From assembly GCF_029867415.1 (NCBI RefSeq), contig NC_081183.1:50423133-50487132 (forward strand): a stretch of 64,000 nucleotides of DNA, read 5' to 3'. The position numbers and the translations under genes are program-made. The notes beneath the pieces were generated by a model. That model made no database searches. It saw only the letters and a program-made list of their open reading frames with translations, and was not told where the DNA came from. This document shows, piece after piece, positions 1 to 11,840 of this stretch (positions are counted from its first letter, which is position 1; each line of letters begins with the position of its first letter). The stretch comes from Vicia villosa (Eukaryota; Streptophyta; Magnoliopsida; Fabales; Fabaceae).

Positions 1-1096
1 TGTGATTCTGTCGTGTTAATTCGATGAAATTAGTTGTTGTTGTGGTGATAATTGTTGTTATTTTATGCGATGTTGAAGGATGTTTCAGTGACGATGTATA
101 CCTCTATTTATTGGTATAGCGACGATATAGGCTTATGCCTTGTGACGATGATGTTGTTTGTTGTGTGTGTTTGTTGCATTCATATACATATGCATTTTTG
201 GCGACGGCCTGGATTGGCAAATTAGCGACGAAGGCTTATGCCTTGATGCCTCTGTTAACTGGCAATTGGCGATGGGGGCTGAAGCCCTGGGTACCACATG
301 CATGTGCATTTGATAGAGTCTCATTATATATGGCATGAGTGTGATTTAATTGTGATGTGTTTTGACTTGAGTTGTTGTTGAATTATGATAATGTGAAGTT
401 GAAATTATAAGTTGTTATACTAATGACGTATTGTGACATGTATTGTCTGGAAGATGAGAAATAATTGTCATAACTATTAATATGTTGTTGTTGTTGATTT
501 TTGTTATTATAACTGTTCAGGTTAATTGTTATTATAAATGTAGTCTGAAAGCTGTAACATGATAATTTCGTATGATTAAATTCTAATATATTGTTTATCA
601 TGCGTTTGTTTATATTGGTAGATATCTCACCCTTTCTGAATGATGTTTCCCTACCATGGGAAATTGACAGGTACTCAAGATAGCGGTGGAAGTTTGAAGT
701 GATTTTATGAAGTCTTTAGTTGCTGTTATTCGAGTTGGTGTCTTGCTCTGATACGTAGCACTCGGGGGGATAACTGCGTGTTTTAATTATTTGTTACTTG
801 CTGAATTTTTAGTGATGCTTTATTGTTGAATTGTAGCTTAAAGCTATTTTGCGAAGATGTTATGATTAAATTGAAAATTGTGAAGTTTTGTGAATTCCGC
901 TGCGAGATAAAATAATTATTTTGATAAAGTAATTTTTTAGGATTAATTTTAAATTTTTGTGCTATGTATCTATGAGGGAAGGCAAATAAGCCGTAACTGT
1001 TTTTGAAATGACGAATATGTGATACCTCAAATGAACTTGTTTGAAATTTATACTCTGATTTTATTATATTTTTCGGGTAGAATTTGGGGTGTTACA
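1..1096 (+). repeat. Left (5') LTR of element A, truncated by the window edge
   Basis: This block aligns base for base with 26756-27851, the second copy of the same LTR, with four substitutions noticed by eye and no net length change. It ends in ...GGTGTTACA, the inverted complement of the TGTAACACC that begins the other LTR at 26039. A tRNA-iMet primer site follows 4 bp later. The first 717 bp or so of the LTR lie outside the window. LTR ends and primer type fit the Tekay/Del chromovirus group of Ty3/gypsy elements; that lineage call is an inference because no coding sequence survives. Confidence 0.9.
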
Positions 1097-1539
1097 TTAG
1101 TGGTATCAGAGCAGGTCGGTCCGTCCGGCCAAGTTGTCTAATGTTGTTTATTCCTCTATACGCGACAAGTGTGTGAAACACTGTCGGTACTTGTTGCTTT
1201 CTGGTTGTTGCAGGAATTAGTTTGAGCGAAGTGGGGGAGAAGCTTTGCTTCTCGGATGTGGTTCAGTTGTAAGTTTGCAAAGAGGATTGTTGTCTTGGTG
1301 TTTCGAAAACTGAATTTCGACGAAAGAATGTGTCTCTCGAGTTATAAAAAGTTTGGAAGTGAGGAGATATGTTAAGAGTTGTTTGAAATATGTTTAAGTT
1401 GAAGAAAAATGAGTTTTAGAGTGGAAATTCCGTAAGCAAAACGCAGGAAATTGCTGAATGTTTTGTGAAACTTAAAAAATTCATAACTTGAGTTCTGGAC
1501 ATCCGATTCGAGTCCCGTTTGAAGCGTTGGAAAGCTAAC
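1097..1539 (+). mobile_element. 5' interior of element A with primer-binding site
   Basis: TGGTATCAGAGC at 1101-1112 matches the 3' end of plant initiator tRNA-Met and is the minus-strand primer site. The following 420 bp are non-coding. The segment stops at CTAAC (1535-1539), the duplicated target of the Ogre1 insertion; the interior resumes with CTAAC at 25567. The same junction recurs at 7268-7711 in the second contig copy, with the primer site at 7273-7284. Confidence 0.85.
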
Positions 1540-4470
1540 TGTAGCAACCTGCCTAAAAATTATACTTAGAGAGTCGCCACCTATTCTGAAGGGCGAATAG
1601 GAAACCCTACACAGATAAGAGATTGAGGGTAAGTTATTATAATCAGGCTGAGGGAAGGTATGAGGCACCCTCAGCCCTTTCCTAAAGGCTAACATTCAAA
1701 GATTAGGGTTGCATGGCAGGAATTAGGGAGAAATGTGGCAAACAGAATTTTAAGACATGATTGAGATTTTGAAGAGGGGGACTCGCCTTGTTGCCAAGTG
1801 CCTACGTACCTCCTTAGGGAGGATCAAAGTCTACGTAGTTCGGGAAGGGTTGTACGCCATTTAGAGTTGGAATTTGATTTGGTATGGTTTTTTTTAGAGG
1901 CTTTTTGGTCGGCCTATCGCAGTTTGGTTTGTAATTGTAGTTTTTTAAATGGAATTTAGAATTATTAGGAAGTGTGGGCGTACAACCCTGATTTGGCACA
2001 ATTAACCGCAATGATCAATAGGTTTGATCACCATAGCTAAGAGATTAAGGATTTGCATTGTTACCAATTCATATCGATTAATTCGATTATCACTAATAAC
2101 AACTTATTGTATTTTATTATTTATTAATTGGCGTTTTATATTGTTACCTCTCATAATCGATTAACACGACTACAAATAATAACAAATTAAATTAAACAAT
2201 GAGGCAAGATTAATCACCACAACCAATAAGATAGTTGCAGCCATTTAATCGAATTTAATTGGATTTTTATTAAAATAAAAAAAGAAGTACTTTAATTATT
2301 TTTATTGTTAACCACAGCGATTAATCGATTTAATCGGCGCAAATAACAAATTAAAAATATTTTATACAAATGTCATATTTTTATTCTATAAATAAAATAA
2401 TTTTAATATAAATTATTAATTATCAACTAATATTTTAATTACAAGAAAAACAAATTAATTAAATTTTTATTAAGTTTTTATTAAGGTTTTATTCAGTGTG
2501 GTTCTAATTAGGGTTCATATCATAGGGATCTACTTAAGGGCGTTGGATCTTAGGTTAGTGGGGATTAGACGGTTCAGATCAGAAGGGCGCACGCTAGGAT
2601 CAAGGGACGCATACACAGGATCTCTAATAAGCTTTTTTTTTTAAAAAATAACATGGGAGCGAGGGATCGAACCCTCGTCCCTTCGCTCACTCACGCTTGC
2701 TCCAGCCAGTTCAACCAAACGCGCGCTTTGTTTAATATACGCGTTCCTTTTATTAAATAAAAGAACAAAACAACTGAATGGAAACCATGCGCGCGAAATT
2801 CAAACAAGCCAGTAGTGGACTGCCACGCAGTCATCTTCTTCACAGAGTTCACAAAGAATCTGCAATTTTAGCTACGAAATTGCTACGGCTTTGCTCGTAG
2901 CAAATCAAAATACGAAAATAGCGATTAGGCCCTCGTTAAGCATAAATATTTCGCACCTGTCCTATCTTCTTCGCCTTAATCATACGAATCGATTCATCCT
3001 ATTAATTTGACTCAATTTTACGTTCATTAAAAAGCCCCAATTACAAACCCTAGAAACTCTACTCGGTCAACAATGGCAACATACGCTACAGGCACATAAA
3101 CTTCGAATAACCAATCCAGAAACGACTATAGCATCAAGACCAACCAAAATATGCAACTAAAACCTCATGATGATGCACGAATTGTCTCGATCGGACCAAT
3201 TTTCAGAGTTACTTACCTTGGGTTATAGGAGGAGAATCTGGGGGTGCTGATGTAGAGAAACAATCCTAACACGTTCCAAATCCTTTGAGGAAGCTTTTGC
3301 AACCTTTAGTTCTTGTTGAAAGCCTTTTAATCTCCAAAACCGAATTCACTTTCTTGAAGCTTTTTCTTGTTCTTGCTCGTGCCTCTTTTCTCCAGAAATC
3401 CGTCCCCCAGTCTCTTGGCTGATGTTTACTACTTATAGGAGAATAGAATTAGGGTAAATCTTTGTCCAAAACCTCACTTAAATCCAATCTTCCTATGTTG
3501 AGAAATTTGATTTTATTTCTTGCACTTTAAGCTACTATTCTTGGCCCAATTTATATCAATCTTTTCCTAATTGATTTGCCACGAAAATTGAAGTGTATTT
3601 TGCCATTATTGTTGATTGAAAAACAAATCAAAACATATTTTTTACCAAATATTTGATTCTCCATTTAATTAAAATCATTAAAAATTAATTTTAAATGAAA
3701 TAAAATTATGTAAAATCAAATAAAAATGATATAATTCATGGCATATGTTTTGGATAGCTTGTGGACCAAGTTTGGTCATAGAATGTAGGCCCATTTGTAA
3801 GAATTTCACTTTTGAACCCCCCCTTTTTCACATTTGGTCCCTCAAAATCTCCCAACTTTGATTGATCATATCTCACTCAATATTTAAGCTATGAGGGATT
3901 TCTAAGACTTTTTGGAAACCTCAAGAGGTCCTCTACAAGCCACTTTGGAATATATTTTTCATTTGGAACTTTTATCTTGATCATATCCTCTTCGGGAAAA
4001 AACTACTTTTGAAGGATGCCTGAAAATGACCTGTAATCTTTTGCTTTGTATCTCTTAAATGAAGCATTTTTAGCCCTGGCTTGTGAGACACAAAGTTGTA
4101 GAGAATTCAATTTCCTTCAAAATAGGCTTTGAGTGGGGAATATCTGATGTTCCATGTGAAAGTTATGCCCAGTCAAAGTTGGGTTGACTTTCTCCTAAGA
4201 AACCCTAATTTGAACCTTTTCATGTTTGTTCATTTCTGAGCTTCTATTAATGGAATCATGATCAATTCTTGATCAAATGATGGTTATGCACCCCATACTT
4301 GATGTTTGCCCAATAATTAAGGTTTGGATCATGCCTTGATTGTAATTGACCTTTCAATTTGGATCAGTTGACTGTGAATTATCTGGATTATGTGAATGAG
4401 CCATGCTTTGAGATTTGAGCCTTGCTTTTGTTATGAGAAAAGTGTGGGAGGTAAATTTTGGGGTATGACA
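1540..4470 (-). repeat. 3' LTR of Ogre1 (first contig copy)
   Basis: This is a 2931-bp LTR read on the minus strand: it begins TGTCATACCCC at 4470 and ends in GGTTGCTACA at 1540. It is nearly identical to 7712-10641 and to the 5' LTR at 22635-25566. It holds a TATA-like CCTATAAG near 3432-3440, an 8-bp stem-loop at 2880-2903 and a tRNA-like hairpin at 2660-2677, all oriented with Ogre1. Confidence 0.9.
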
Positions 4471-6376
4471 GCTGCCCCTATTTAATTACCTTTGATTGAA
4501 TGGAGTGAGAATACGCAGTTCTCACGTCTTTTGATCGAAGAGTTATTAAATAATGGAAGACCCCTTGAATTTGCCTTATACCCGGTAGTGGAGAAGGATG
4601 CCTTGTTAAAGTAGTTACCTTGCTTATGGCGCTAGCAGGGGTTTGCAGCTTATGGGTAACTCACTTACTATAATTCTAGTAAGTCGTCGCGGTTGGTATA
4701 CCCATTCACTATCGTAGTTGGAATAAGTCTGTCGCAGATGGTATGACCCACTTACTATAGCTCTAGTAAGTCGTCGTAGTTAGCCATACCTGCTTACTAT
4801 CGTAGTTGGAGTGAGTTTATCGTAGATGGTAAGGTCCACTTACTTTTCAGTAAGTCGTCGTAGTTGACCGTACCTACTCACTATCGTAGTTGGTGTAAGC
4901 TTATCGTAGATGGTAGGGCCCACTTACTGTCAGTCTAGTAAGTCGTCGCAGTTAGCCGTACCTGCTTACTATCGTAGTTGGAGTGAGTTTATCGTAGATG
5001 GTAAGGTCCACTTACTTTTCAGTAAGTCGTCGCAGTTGACCGTACCTACTCACTATCGTAGTTGGTGTAAGCTTATCGTAGATGGTAGGGCCCACTTACT
5101 GTCAGTCTAGTAAGTCGTCGCAGTTAGCCGTACCTGCTTACTATCGTAGTTGGAGTGAGTTTATCGTAGATGGTAAGGTCCACTTACTTTTCAGTAAGTC
5201 GTCGCAGTTGACCGTACCTACTCACTATCGTAGTTGGTGTAAGCTTATCGTAGATGGTAGGGCCCACTTACTGTCAGTCTAGTAAGTCGTCGCAGTTAGC
5301 CGTACCTGCTTACTATCGTAGTTGGAGTGAGTTTATCGTAGATGGTAAGGTCCACTTACTTTTCAGTAAGTCGTCGCAGTTGACCGTACCTACTCACTAT
5401 CGTAGTTGGTGTAAGCTTATCGTAGATGGTAGGGCCCACTTACTGTCAGTCTAGTAAGTCGTCGCAGTTAGCCGTACCTGCTTACTATCGTAGTTGGAGT
5501 GAGTTTATCGTAGATGGTAGGGTCCACTTACTTTTCAGTAAGTCGTCGCAGTTGACCGTACCTACTCACTATCGTAGTTGGAGTAAGCTTATCGTAGATG
5601 GTAGGGCCCACTTACTATCAGTCTAGTAAGTCGTCGCAGTTAGCCGTACCTGCTTACTATCGTAGTTGGATTAACCCCAAAAGGGTTATTTGTCTTGATG
5701 CGGGCGAGTTACATGTATAAAAGGTTATCTTGCAAATGTGTATGCTTATGATTTTGTTATTTGTATGATGAATGTTTGTATGCGAATGCAGGTCATGTGA
5801 ATGTTTTGTATGTAAATGCGATGTGTATGAGTGTTTATGTAAGTGAATATGTAAGTATGATGACTATGGGGTACTATCTTTTGTCACCAATTGGAATTTG
5901 TTTAAGATCTTTCGAGCAACTTTACGGGTCTTGACTCAGATCGCCCGGGGCTAGTATGTTGGAATGTGGCGGTGTTTTTTTTTTTAGGGTTTATCAGATC
6001 ATCAGGCGTATATTGGCTGCCGGAGGTATCGTGGTTTTATCCCCTTTATTTCAGTCTAATGATTTGTAAGTTTCCTGTTTTAAATTCGAAGTTTAAAGTT
6101 TATGAGAAATAAATTATTCTTTGCACTTGGTATTGAAATGATGAAAAGATAAGTATGAAAGTGAAAAGCTTTTATTGATTATTGCCTTAAATTGGCGAAT
6201 GTACAAAGGGTATGAGAGAAAGAAAAATGACAAATAGAAATGACATTAATACTGCTATTGCTCTTTTTTTTGCTATCGAGGGCCCCAGTAATCCTTTGAC
6301 TTCGGAAGTTGATGATTGCTCGATTTCCTATCCTTTACGAATTGTCTTGGGCTCGTAGCTTGGAGCCTTATCCCTG
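4471..6376 (-). repeat. Ogre1 3' untranslated region with 172-bp tandem repeats (first contig copy)
   Basis: On the minus strand a polypurine tract (ATAGGGGCAGC) abuts the LTR at 4470. From about 4661 to 5670 lies a tandem array whose 172-bp unit is a dimer of an 84-bp and an 88-bp subunit. The clean dimers start at spacing 172 (for example 4910, 5082, 5254, 5426). This duplicates the array at about 10832-11840. Hypervariable tandem repeats in the 3' untranslated region are known for Ogre elements. Confidence 0.85.
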
Positions 6377-6751
6377 CTAGGCATAGTACCTCTTGACTGC
6401 ATCTGAATTGATTGGGTGCGGTAGCTCATCCCCATCCATTGTAGTGAGGACTAATGCCCCTCCCGAGAACACCATTTTTACAATGTATGGACCTTCGTAG
6501 TTAGGTGTCCATTTTCCACGGGCGTCGAGTCGAGGTAACAGTATCTTCTTGAGGACAATGTCACCTTCTTTGTAGGTTCGAGGTCGGACCTTCTTATCGA
6601 ACGCTTTTTTCATCCTCTTCTGATAGAGTTGTCCATGACACAAAGCTGTCAGTCGCTTTTCTTCAATGAGATTAAGCTGATCGAAACGAGTTTTTACCCA
6701 TTCCGATTCTTCTAACTTTGTGTCAGCTATGACTCTTAATGACGGGATCTC
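6377..6751 (-). CDS. pol: C-terminal end of Ogre1 pol (first contig copy, cut by the gap)
   Basis: This is the last 124 or so codons of the Ogre1 polyprotein, identical to the end of the ORF at 12548-16018. It covers the integrase C-terminal region (GPYIVK, HPINSDAVKRYYA). It is open into the N run, so its truncation is an assembly effect and not a biological one. No chromodomain is visible, as expected for the Tat clade. Confidence 0.85.
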   Translation of the reverse strand, partial: EIPSLRVIADTKLEESEWVKTRFDQLNLIEEKRLTALCHGQLYQKRMKKAFDKKVRPRTYKEGDIVLKKILLPRLDARGKWTPNYEGPYIVKMVFSGGALVLTTMDGDELPHPINSDAVKRYYA

Positions 6752-6851
6752 NNNNNNNNNNNNNNNNNNNNNNNNNNNNNNNNNNNNNNNNNNNNNNNNN
6801 NNNNNNNNNNNNNNNNNNNNNNNNNNNNNNNNNNNNNNNNNNNNNNNNNNN
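6752..6851. other. Assembly gap of exactly 100 N
   Basis: A run of exactly 100 undetermined bases is the usual placeholder for a scaffold join of unknown size. The sequence on its right restarts at a point equivalent to position 680 on its left, so the true gap is probably negative, that is, an overlap. Confidence 0.97.
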
Positions 6852-7711
6852 ATAGCGGTGGAAGTTTGAAGTGATTTTATGAAGTCTTTAGTTGCTGTTA
6901 TTCGAGTTGGTGTCTTGCTCTGATACGTAGCACTCGGGGGGATAACTGCGTGTTTTAATTATTTGTTACTTGCTGAATTTTTAGTGATGCTTTATTGTTG
7001 AATTGTAGCTTAAAGCTATTTTGCGAAGATGTTATGATTAAATTGAAAATTGTGAAGTTTTGTGAATTCCGCTGCGAGATAAAATAATTATTTTGATAAA
7101 GTAATTTTTTAGGATTAATTTTAAATTTTTGTGCTATGTATCTATGAGGGAAGGCAAATAAGCCGTAACTGTTTTTGAAATGACGAATATGTGATACCTC
7201 AAATGAACTTGTTTGAAATTTATACTCTGATTTTATTATATTTTTCGGGTAGAATTTGGGGTGTTACATTAGTGGTATCAGAGCAGGTCGGTCCGTCCGG
7301 CCAAGTTGTCTAATGTTGTTTATTCCTCTATACGCGACAAGTGTGTGAAACACTGTCGGTACTTGTTGCTTTCTGGTTGTTGCAGGAATTAGTTTGAGCG
7401 AAGTGGGGGAGAAGCTTTGCTTCTCGGATGTGGTTCAGTTTGTAAGTTTGCAAAGAGGATTGTTGTCTTGGTGTTTCGAAAACTGAATTTCGACGAAAGA
7501 ATGTGTCTCTCGAGTTATAAAAAGTTTGGAAGTGAGGAGATATGTTAAGAGTTGTTTGAAATATGTTTAAGTGAAGAAAAATGAGTTTTAGAGTGGAAAT
7601 TCCGTAAGCAAAACGCAGGAAATTGCTGAATGTTTTGTGAAACTTAAAAAATTCATAACTTGAGTTCTGGACATCCGATTCGAGTCCCGTTTGAAGCGTT
7701 GGAAAGCTAAC
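6852..7711 (+). mobile_element. Second contig copy of element A LTR end, primer site and 5' interior
   Basis: 6852-7268 repeats the LTR end, 7273-7284 repeats the TGGTATCAGAGC primer site, and 7285-7711 repeats the non-coding interior up to the CTAAC target duplication at 7707-7711. Compared with 680-1539 it shows one inserted and one lost T and nothing else noticed. Confidence 0.85.
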
Positions 7712-10641
7712 TGTAGCAACCTGCCTAAAAATTATACTTAGAGAGTCGCCACCTATTCTGAAGGGCGAATAGGAAACCCTACACAGATAAGAGATTGAGG
7801 GTAAGTTATTATAATCAGGCTGAGGGAAGGTATGAGGCACCCTCAGCCCTTTCCTAAAGGCTAACATTCAAAGATTAGGGTTGCATGGCAGGAATTAGGG
7901 AGAAATGTGGCAAACAGAATTTTAAGACATGATTGAGATTTTGAAGAGGGGGACTCGCCTTGTTGCCAAGTGCCTACGTACCTCCTTAGGGAGGATCAAA
8001 GTCTACGTAGTTCGGGAAGGGTTGTACGCCATTTAGAGTTGGAATTTGATTTGGTATGGTTTTTTTTAGAGGCTTTTTGGTCGGCCTATCGCAGTTTGGT
8101 TTGTAATTGTAGTTTTTAAATGGAATTTAGAATTATTAGGAAGTGTGGGCGTACAACCCTGATTTGGCACAATTAACCGCAATGATCAATAGGTTTGATC
8201 ACCATAGCTAAGAGATTAAGGATTTGCATTGTTACCAATTCATATCGATTAATTCGATTATCACTAATAACAACTTATTGTATTTTATTATTTATTAATT
8301 GGCGTTTTATATTGTTACCTCTCATAATCGATTAACACGACTACAAATAATAACAAATTAAATTAAACAATGAGGCAAGATTAATCACCACAACCAATAA
8401 GATAGTTGCAGCCATTTAATCGAATTTAATTGGATTTTTATTAAAATAAAAAAAGAAGTACTTTAATTATTTTTATTGTTAACCACAGCGATTAATCGAT
8501 TTAATCGGCGCAAATAACAAATTAAAAATATTTTATACAAATGTCATATTTTTATTCTATAAATAAAATAATTTTAATATAAATTATTAATTATCAACTA
8601 ATATTTTAATTACAAGAAAAACAAATTAATTAAATTTTTATTAAGTTTTTATTAAGGTTTTATTCAGTGTGGTTCTAATTAGGGTTCATATCATAGGGAT
8701 CTACTTAAGGGCGTTGGATCTTAGGTTAGTGGGGATTAGACGGTTCAGATCAGAAGGGCGCACGCTAGGATCAAGGGACGCATACACAGGATCTCTAATA
8801 AGCTTTTTTTTTTAAAAAATAACATGGGAGCGAGGGATCGAACCCTCGTCCCTTCGCTCACTCACGCTTGCTCCAGCCAGTTCAACCAAACGCGCGCTTT
8901 GTTTAATATACGCGTTCCTTTTATTAAATAAAAGAACAAAACAACTGAATGGAAACCATGCGCGCGAATTCAAACAAGCCAGTAGTGGACTGCCACGCAG
9001 TCATCTTCTTCACAGAGTTCACAAAGAATCTGCAATTTTAGCTACGAAATTGCTACGGCTTTGCTCGTAGCAAATCAAAATACGAAAATAGCGATTAGGC
9101 CCTCGTTAAGCATAAATATTTCGCACCTGTCCTATCTTCTTCGCCTTAATCATACGAATCGATTCATCCTATTAATTTGACTCAATTTTACGTTCATTAA
9201 AAAGCCCCAATTACAAACCCTAGAAACTCTACTCGGTCAACAATGGCAACATACGCTACAGGCACATAAACTTCGAATAACCAATCCAGAACGACTATAG
9301 CATCAAGACCAACCAAAATATGCAACTAAAACCTCATGATGATGCACGAATTGTCTCGATCGGACCAATTTTCAGAGTTACTTACCTTGGGTTATAGGAG
9401 GAGAATCTGGGGGTGCTGATGTAGAGAAACAATCCTAACACGTTCCAAATCCTTTGAGGAAGCTTTTGCAACCTTTAGTTCTTGTTGAAAGCCTTTTAAT
9501 CTCCAAAACCGAATTCACTTTCTTGAAGCTTTTTCTTGTTCTTGCTCGTGCCTCTTTTCTCCAGAAATCCGTCCCCCAGTCTCTTGGCTGATGTTTACTA
9601 CTTATAGGAGAATAGAATTAGGGTAAATCTTTGTCCAAAACCTCACTTAAATCCAATCTTCCTATGTTGAGAAATTTGATTTTATTTCTTGCACTTTAAG
9701 CTACTATTCTTGGCCCAATTTATATCAATCTTTTCCTAATTGATTTGCCACGAAAATTGAAGTGTATTTTGCCATTATTGTTGATTGAAAAAACAAATCA
9801 AAACATATTTTTTACCAAATATTTGATTCTCCATTTAATTAAAATCATTAAAAATTAATTTTAAATGAAATAAAATTATGTAAAATCAAATAAAAATGAT
9901 ATAATTCATGGCATATGTTTTGGATAGCTTGTGGACCAAGTTTGGTCATAGAATGTAGGCCCATTTGTAAGAATTTCACTTTTGAACCCCCCCTTTTTCA
10001 CATTTGGTCCCTCAAAATCTCCCAACTTTGATTGATCATATCTCACTCAATATTAAGCTATGAGGGATTTCTAAGACTTTTTGGAAACCTCAAGAGGTCC
10101 TCTACAAGCCACTTTGGAATATATTTTTCATTTGGAACTTTTAATCTTGATCATATCCTCTTCGGGAAAAAACTACTTTTGAAGGATGCCTGAAAATGAC
10201 CTGTAATCTTTTGCTTTGTATCTCTTAAATGAAGCATTTTTAGCCCTGGCTTGTGAGACACAAAGTTGTAGAGAATTCAATTTTCCTTCAAAATAGGCTT
10301 TGAGTGGGGGAATATCTGATGTTCCATGTGAAAGTTATGCCCAGTCAAAGTTGGGTTGACTTTCTCCTAAGAAACCCTAATTTGAACCTTTTCATGTTTG
10401 TTCATTTCTGAGCTTCTATTAATGGAATCATGATCAATTCTTGATCAAATGATGGTTATGCACCCCATACTTGATGTTTGCCAATAATTAAGGTTTGGAT
10501 CATGCCTTGATTGTAATTGACCTTTCAATTTGGATCAGTTGACTGTGAATTATCTGGATTATGTGAATGAGCCATGCTTTGAGATTTGAGCCTTGCTTTT
10601 GTTATGAGAAAAGTGTGGGAGGTAAATTTTGGGGTATGACA
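7712..10641 (-). repeat. 3' LTR of Ogre1
   Basis: This 2930-bp LTR begins TGTCATACCCC at 10641 on the minus strand and ends ...GGTTGCTACA at 7712. It lies directly beside the CTAAC target duplication on one side and the polypurine tract (10642-10655) on the other. It aligns throughout with 22635-25566. Confidence 0.93.
8831..8890 (-). other. tRNA-like T-arm and box-B motif inside the Ogre1 LTR
   Basis: At 8831-8848 an 18-base perfect hairpin pairs CGAGGG with CCCTCG around a six-base loop. On the minus strand it reads GGGTTCGATCCC, very close to the pol III box B (T-arm) consensus. About 45 bases 5' on the same strand is TGGTTGAACTGG, loosely like a box A. Copies lie at 2660-2677 and 23756-23773. 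It may be a captured tRNA 3' half. The loop is one base short of a normal T-loop and no full cloverleaf is seen, so it is not called a tRNA gene. Confidence 0.45.
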
Positions 10642-10831
10642 GCTGCCCCTATTTAATTACCTTTGATTGAATGGAGTGAGAATACGCAGTTCTCACGTCT
10701 TTTGATCGAAGAGTTATTAAATAATGGAAGACCCCTTGAATTTGCCTTATACCCGGTAGTGGAGAAGGATGCCTTGTTAAAGTAGTTACCTTGCTTATGG
10801 CGCTAGCAGGGGTTTGCAGCTTATGGGTAAC

Positions 10832-11840
10832 TCACTTACTATAATTCTAGTAAGTCGTCGCGGTTGGTATACCCATTCACTATCGTAGTTGGAATAAGTC
10901 TGTCGCAGATGGTATGACCCACTTACTATAGCTCTAGTAAGTCGTCGTAGTTAGCCATACCTGCTTACTATCGTAGTTGGAGTGAGTTTATCGTAGATGG
11001 TAAGGTCCACTTACTTTTCAGTAAGTCGTCGTAGTTGACCGTACCTACTCACTATCGTAGTTGGTGTAAGCTTATCGTAGATGGTAGGGCCCACTTACTG
11101 TCAGTCTAGTAAGTCGTCGCAGTTAGCCGTACCTGCTTACTATCGTAGTTGGAGTGAGTTTATCGTAGATGGTAAGGTCCACTTACTTTTCAGTAAGTCG
11201 TCGCAGTTGACCGTACCTACTCACTATCGTAGTTGGTGTAAGCTTATCGTAGATGGTAGGGCCCACTTACTGTCAGTCTAGTAAGTCGTCGCAGTTAGCC
11301 GTACCTGCTTACTATCGTAGTTGGAGTGAGTTTATCGTAGATGGTAAGGTCCACTTACTTTTCAGTAAGTCGTCGCAGTTGACCGTACCTACTCACTATC
11401 GTAGTTGGTGTAAGCTTATCGTAGATGGTAGGGCCCACTTACTGTCAGTCTAGTAAGTCGTCGCAGTTAGCCGTACCTGCTTACTATCGTAGTTGGAGTG
11501 AGTTTATCGTAGATGGTAAGGTCCACTTACTTTTCAGTAAGTCGTCGCAGTTGACCGTACCTACTCACTATCGTAGTTGGTGTAAGCTTATCGTAGATGG
11601 TAGGGCCCACTTACTGTCAGTCTAGTAAGTCGTCGCAGTTAGCCGTACCTGCTTACTATCGTAGTTGGAGTGAGTTTATCGTAGATGGTAGGGTCCACTT
11701 ACTTTTCAGTAAGTCGTCGCAGTTGACCGTACCTACTCACTATCGTAGTTGGAGTAAGCTTATCGTAGATGGTAGGGCCCACTTACTATCAGTCTAGTAA
11801 GTCGTCGCAGTTAGCCGTACCTGCTTACTATCGTAGTTGG
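10832..11840 (-). repeat. 172-bp tandem array in the Ogre1 3' untranslated region
   Basis: About a dozen subunits of 84 and 88 bp alternate, giving a 172-bp dimer repeated at 11081, 11253, 11425 and 11597, with more divergent subunits at the left edge. Each subunit carries an inverted repeat, ACTTAC(T) ... (A)GTAAGT, able to form a short hairpin on either strand. Small ORFs of 66 codons arise only from the periodicity and, because 172 is not a multiple of 3, fall in a different frame in each unit. They are not genes. Ogre 3' arrays of this kind are known sources of satellite DNA. Confidence 0.9.

Larger units (their letters stand above)
680..6751. other. Contig-end copy of the block at 6852-12922 (probable assembly overlap)
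   Basis: The 6072 bp here correspond to 6852-12922 with only single-base length differences, mostly in short homopolymer or near-homopolymer runs, and no substitution noticed. Both copies contain the same element A / Ogre1 junction with the same CTAAC target. Two independent insertions at the same base are very unlikely, so this is best read as one locus present twice because overlapping contig ends were placed side by side. Confidence 0.85.

Noticed and set aside
135..338. Overlapping 67-codon ORFs on both strands at 133-338 and again at 26888-27093
   Set aside because: They lie in the two LTR copies of element A, have no recognisable motif and are explained by LTR identity.
4910..5626. Four successive 66-codon ORFs with identical products (and again at 11081-11797)
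   Set aside because: They are produced by the 172-bp tandem unit. The unit length is not a multiple of 3, they overlap in changing frames, and the sense strand of Ogre1 is the opposite one.
8831..8890. A tRNA gene in the Ogre1 LTR
   Set aside because: Only a T-arm-like hairpin and a loose box A are present; no anticodon arm or acceptor stem can be paired.
1540..10641. Two separate Ogre insertions at 1540 and 7712
   Set aside because: Same target, same flanks, same array variants and a 100-N join point to one insertion seen twice.
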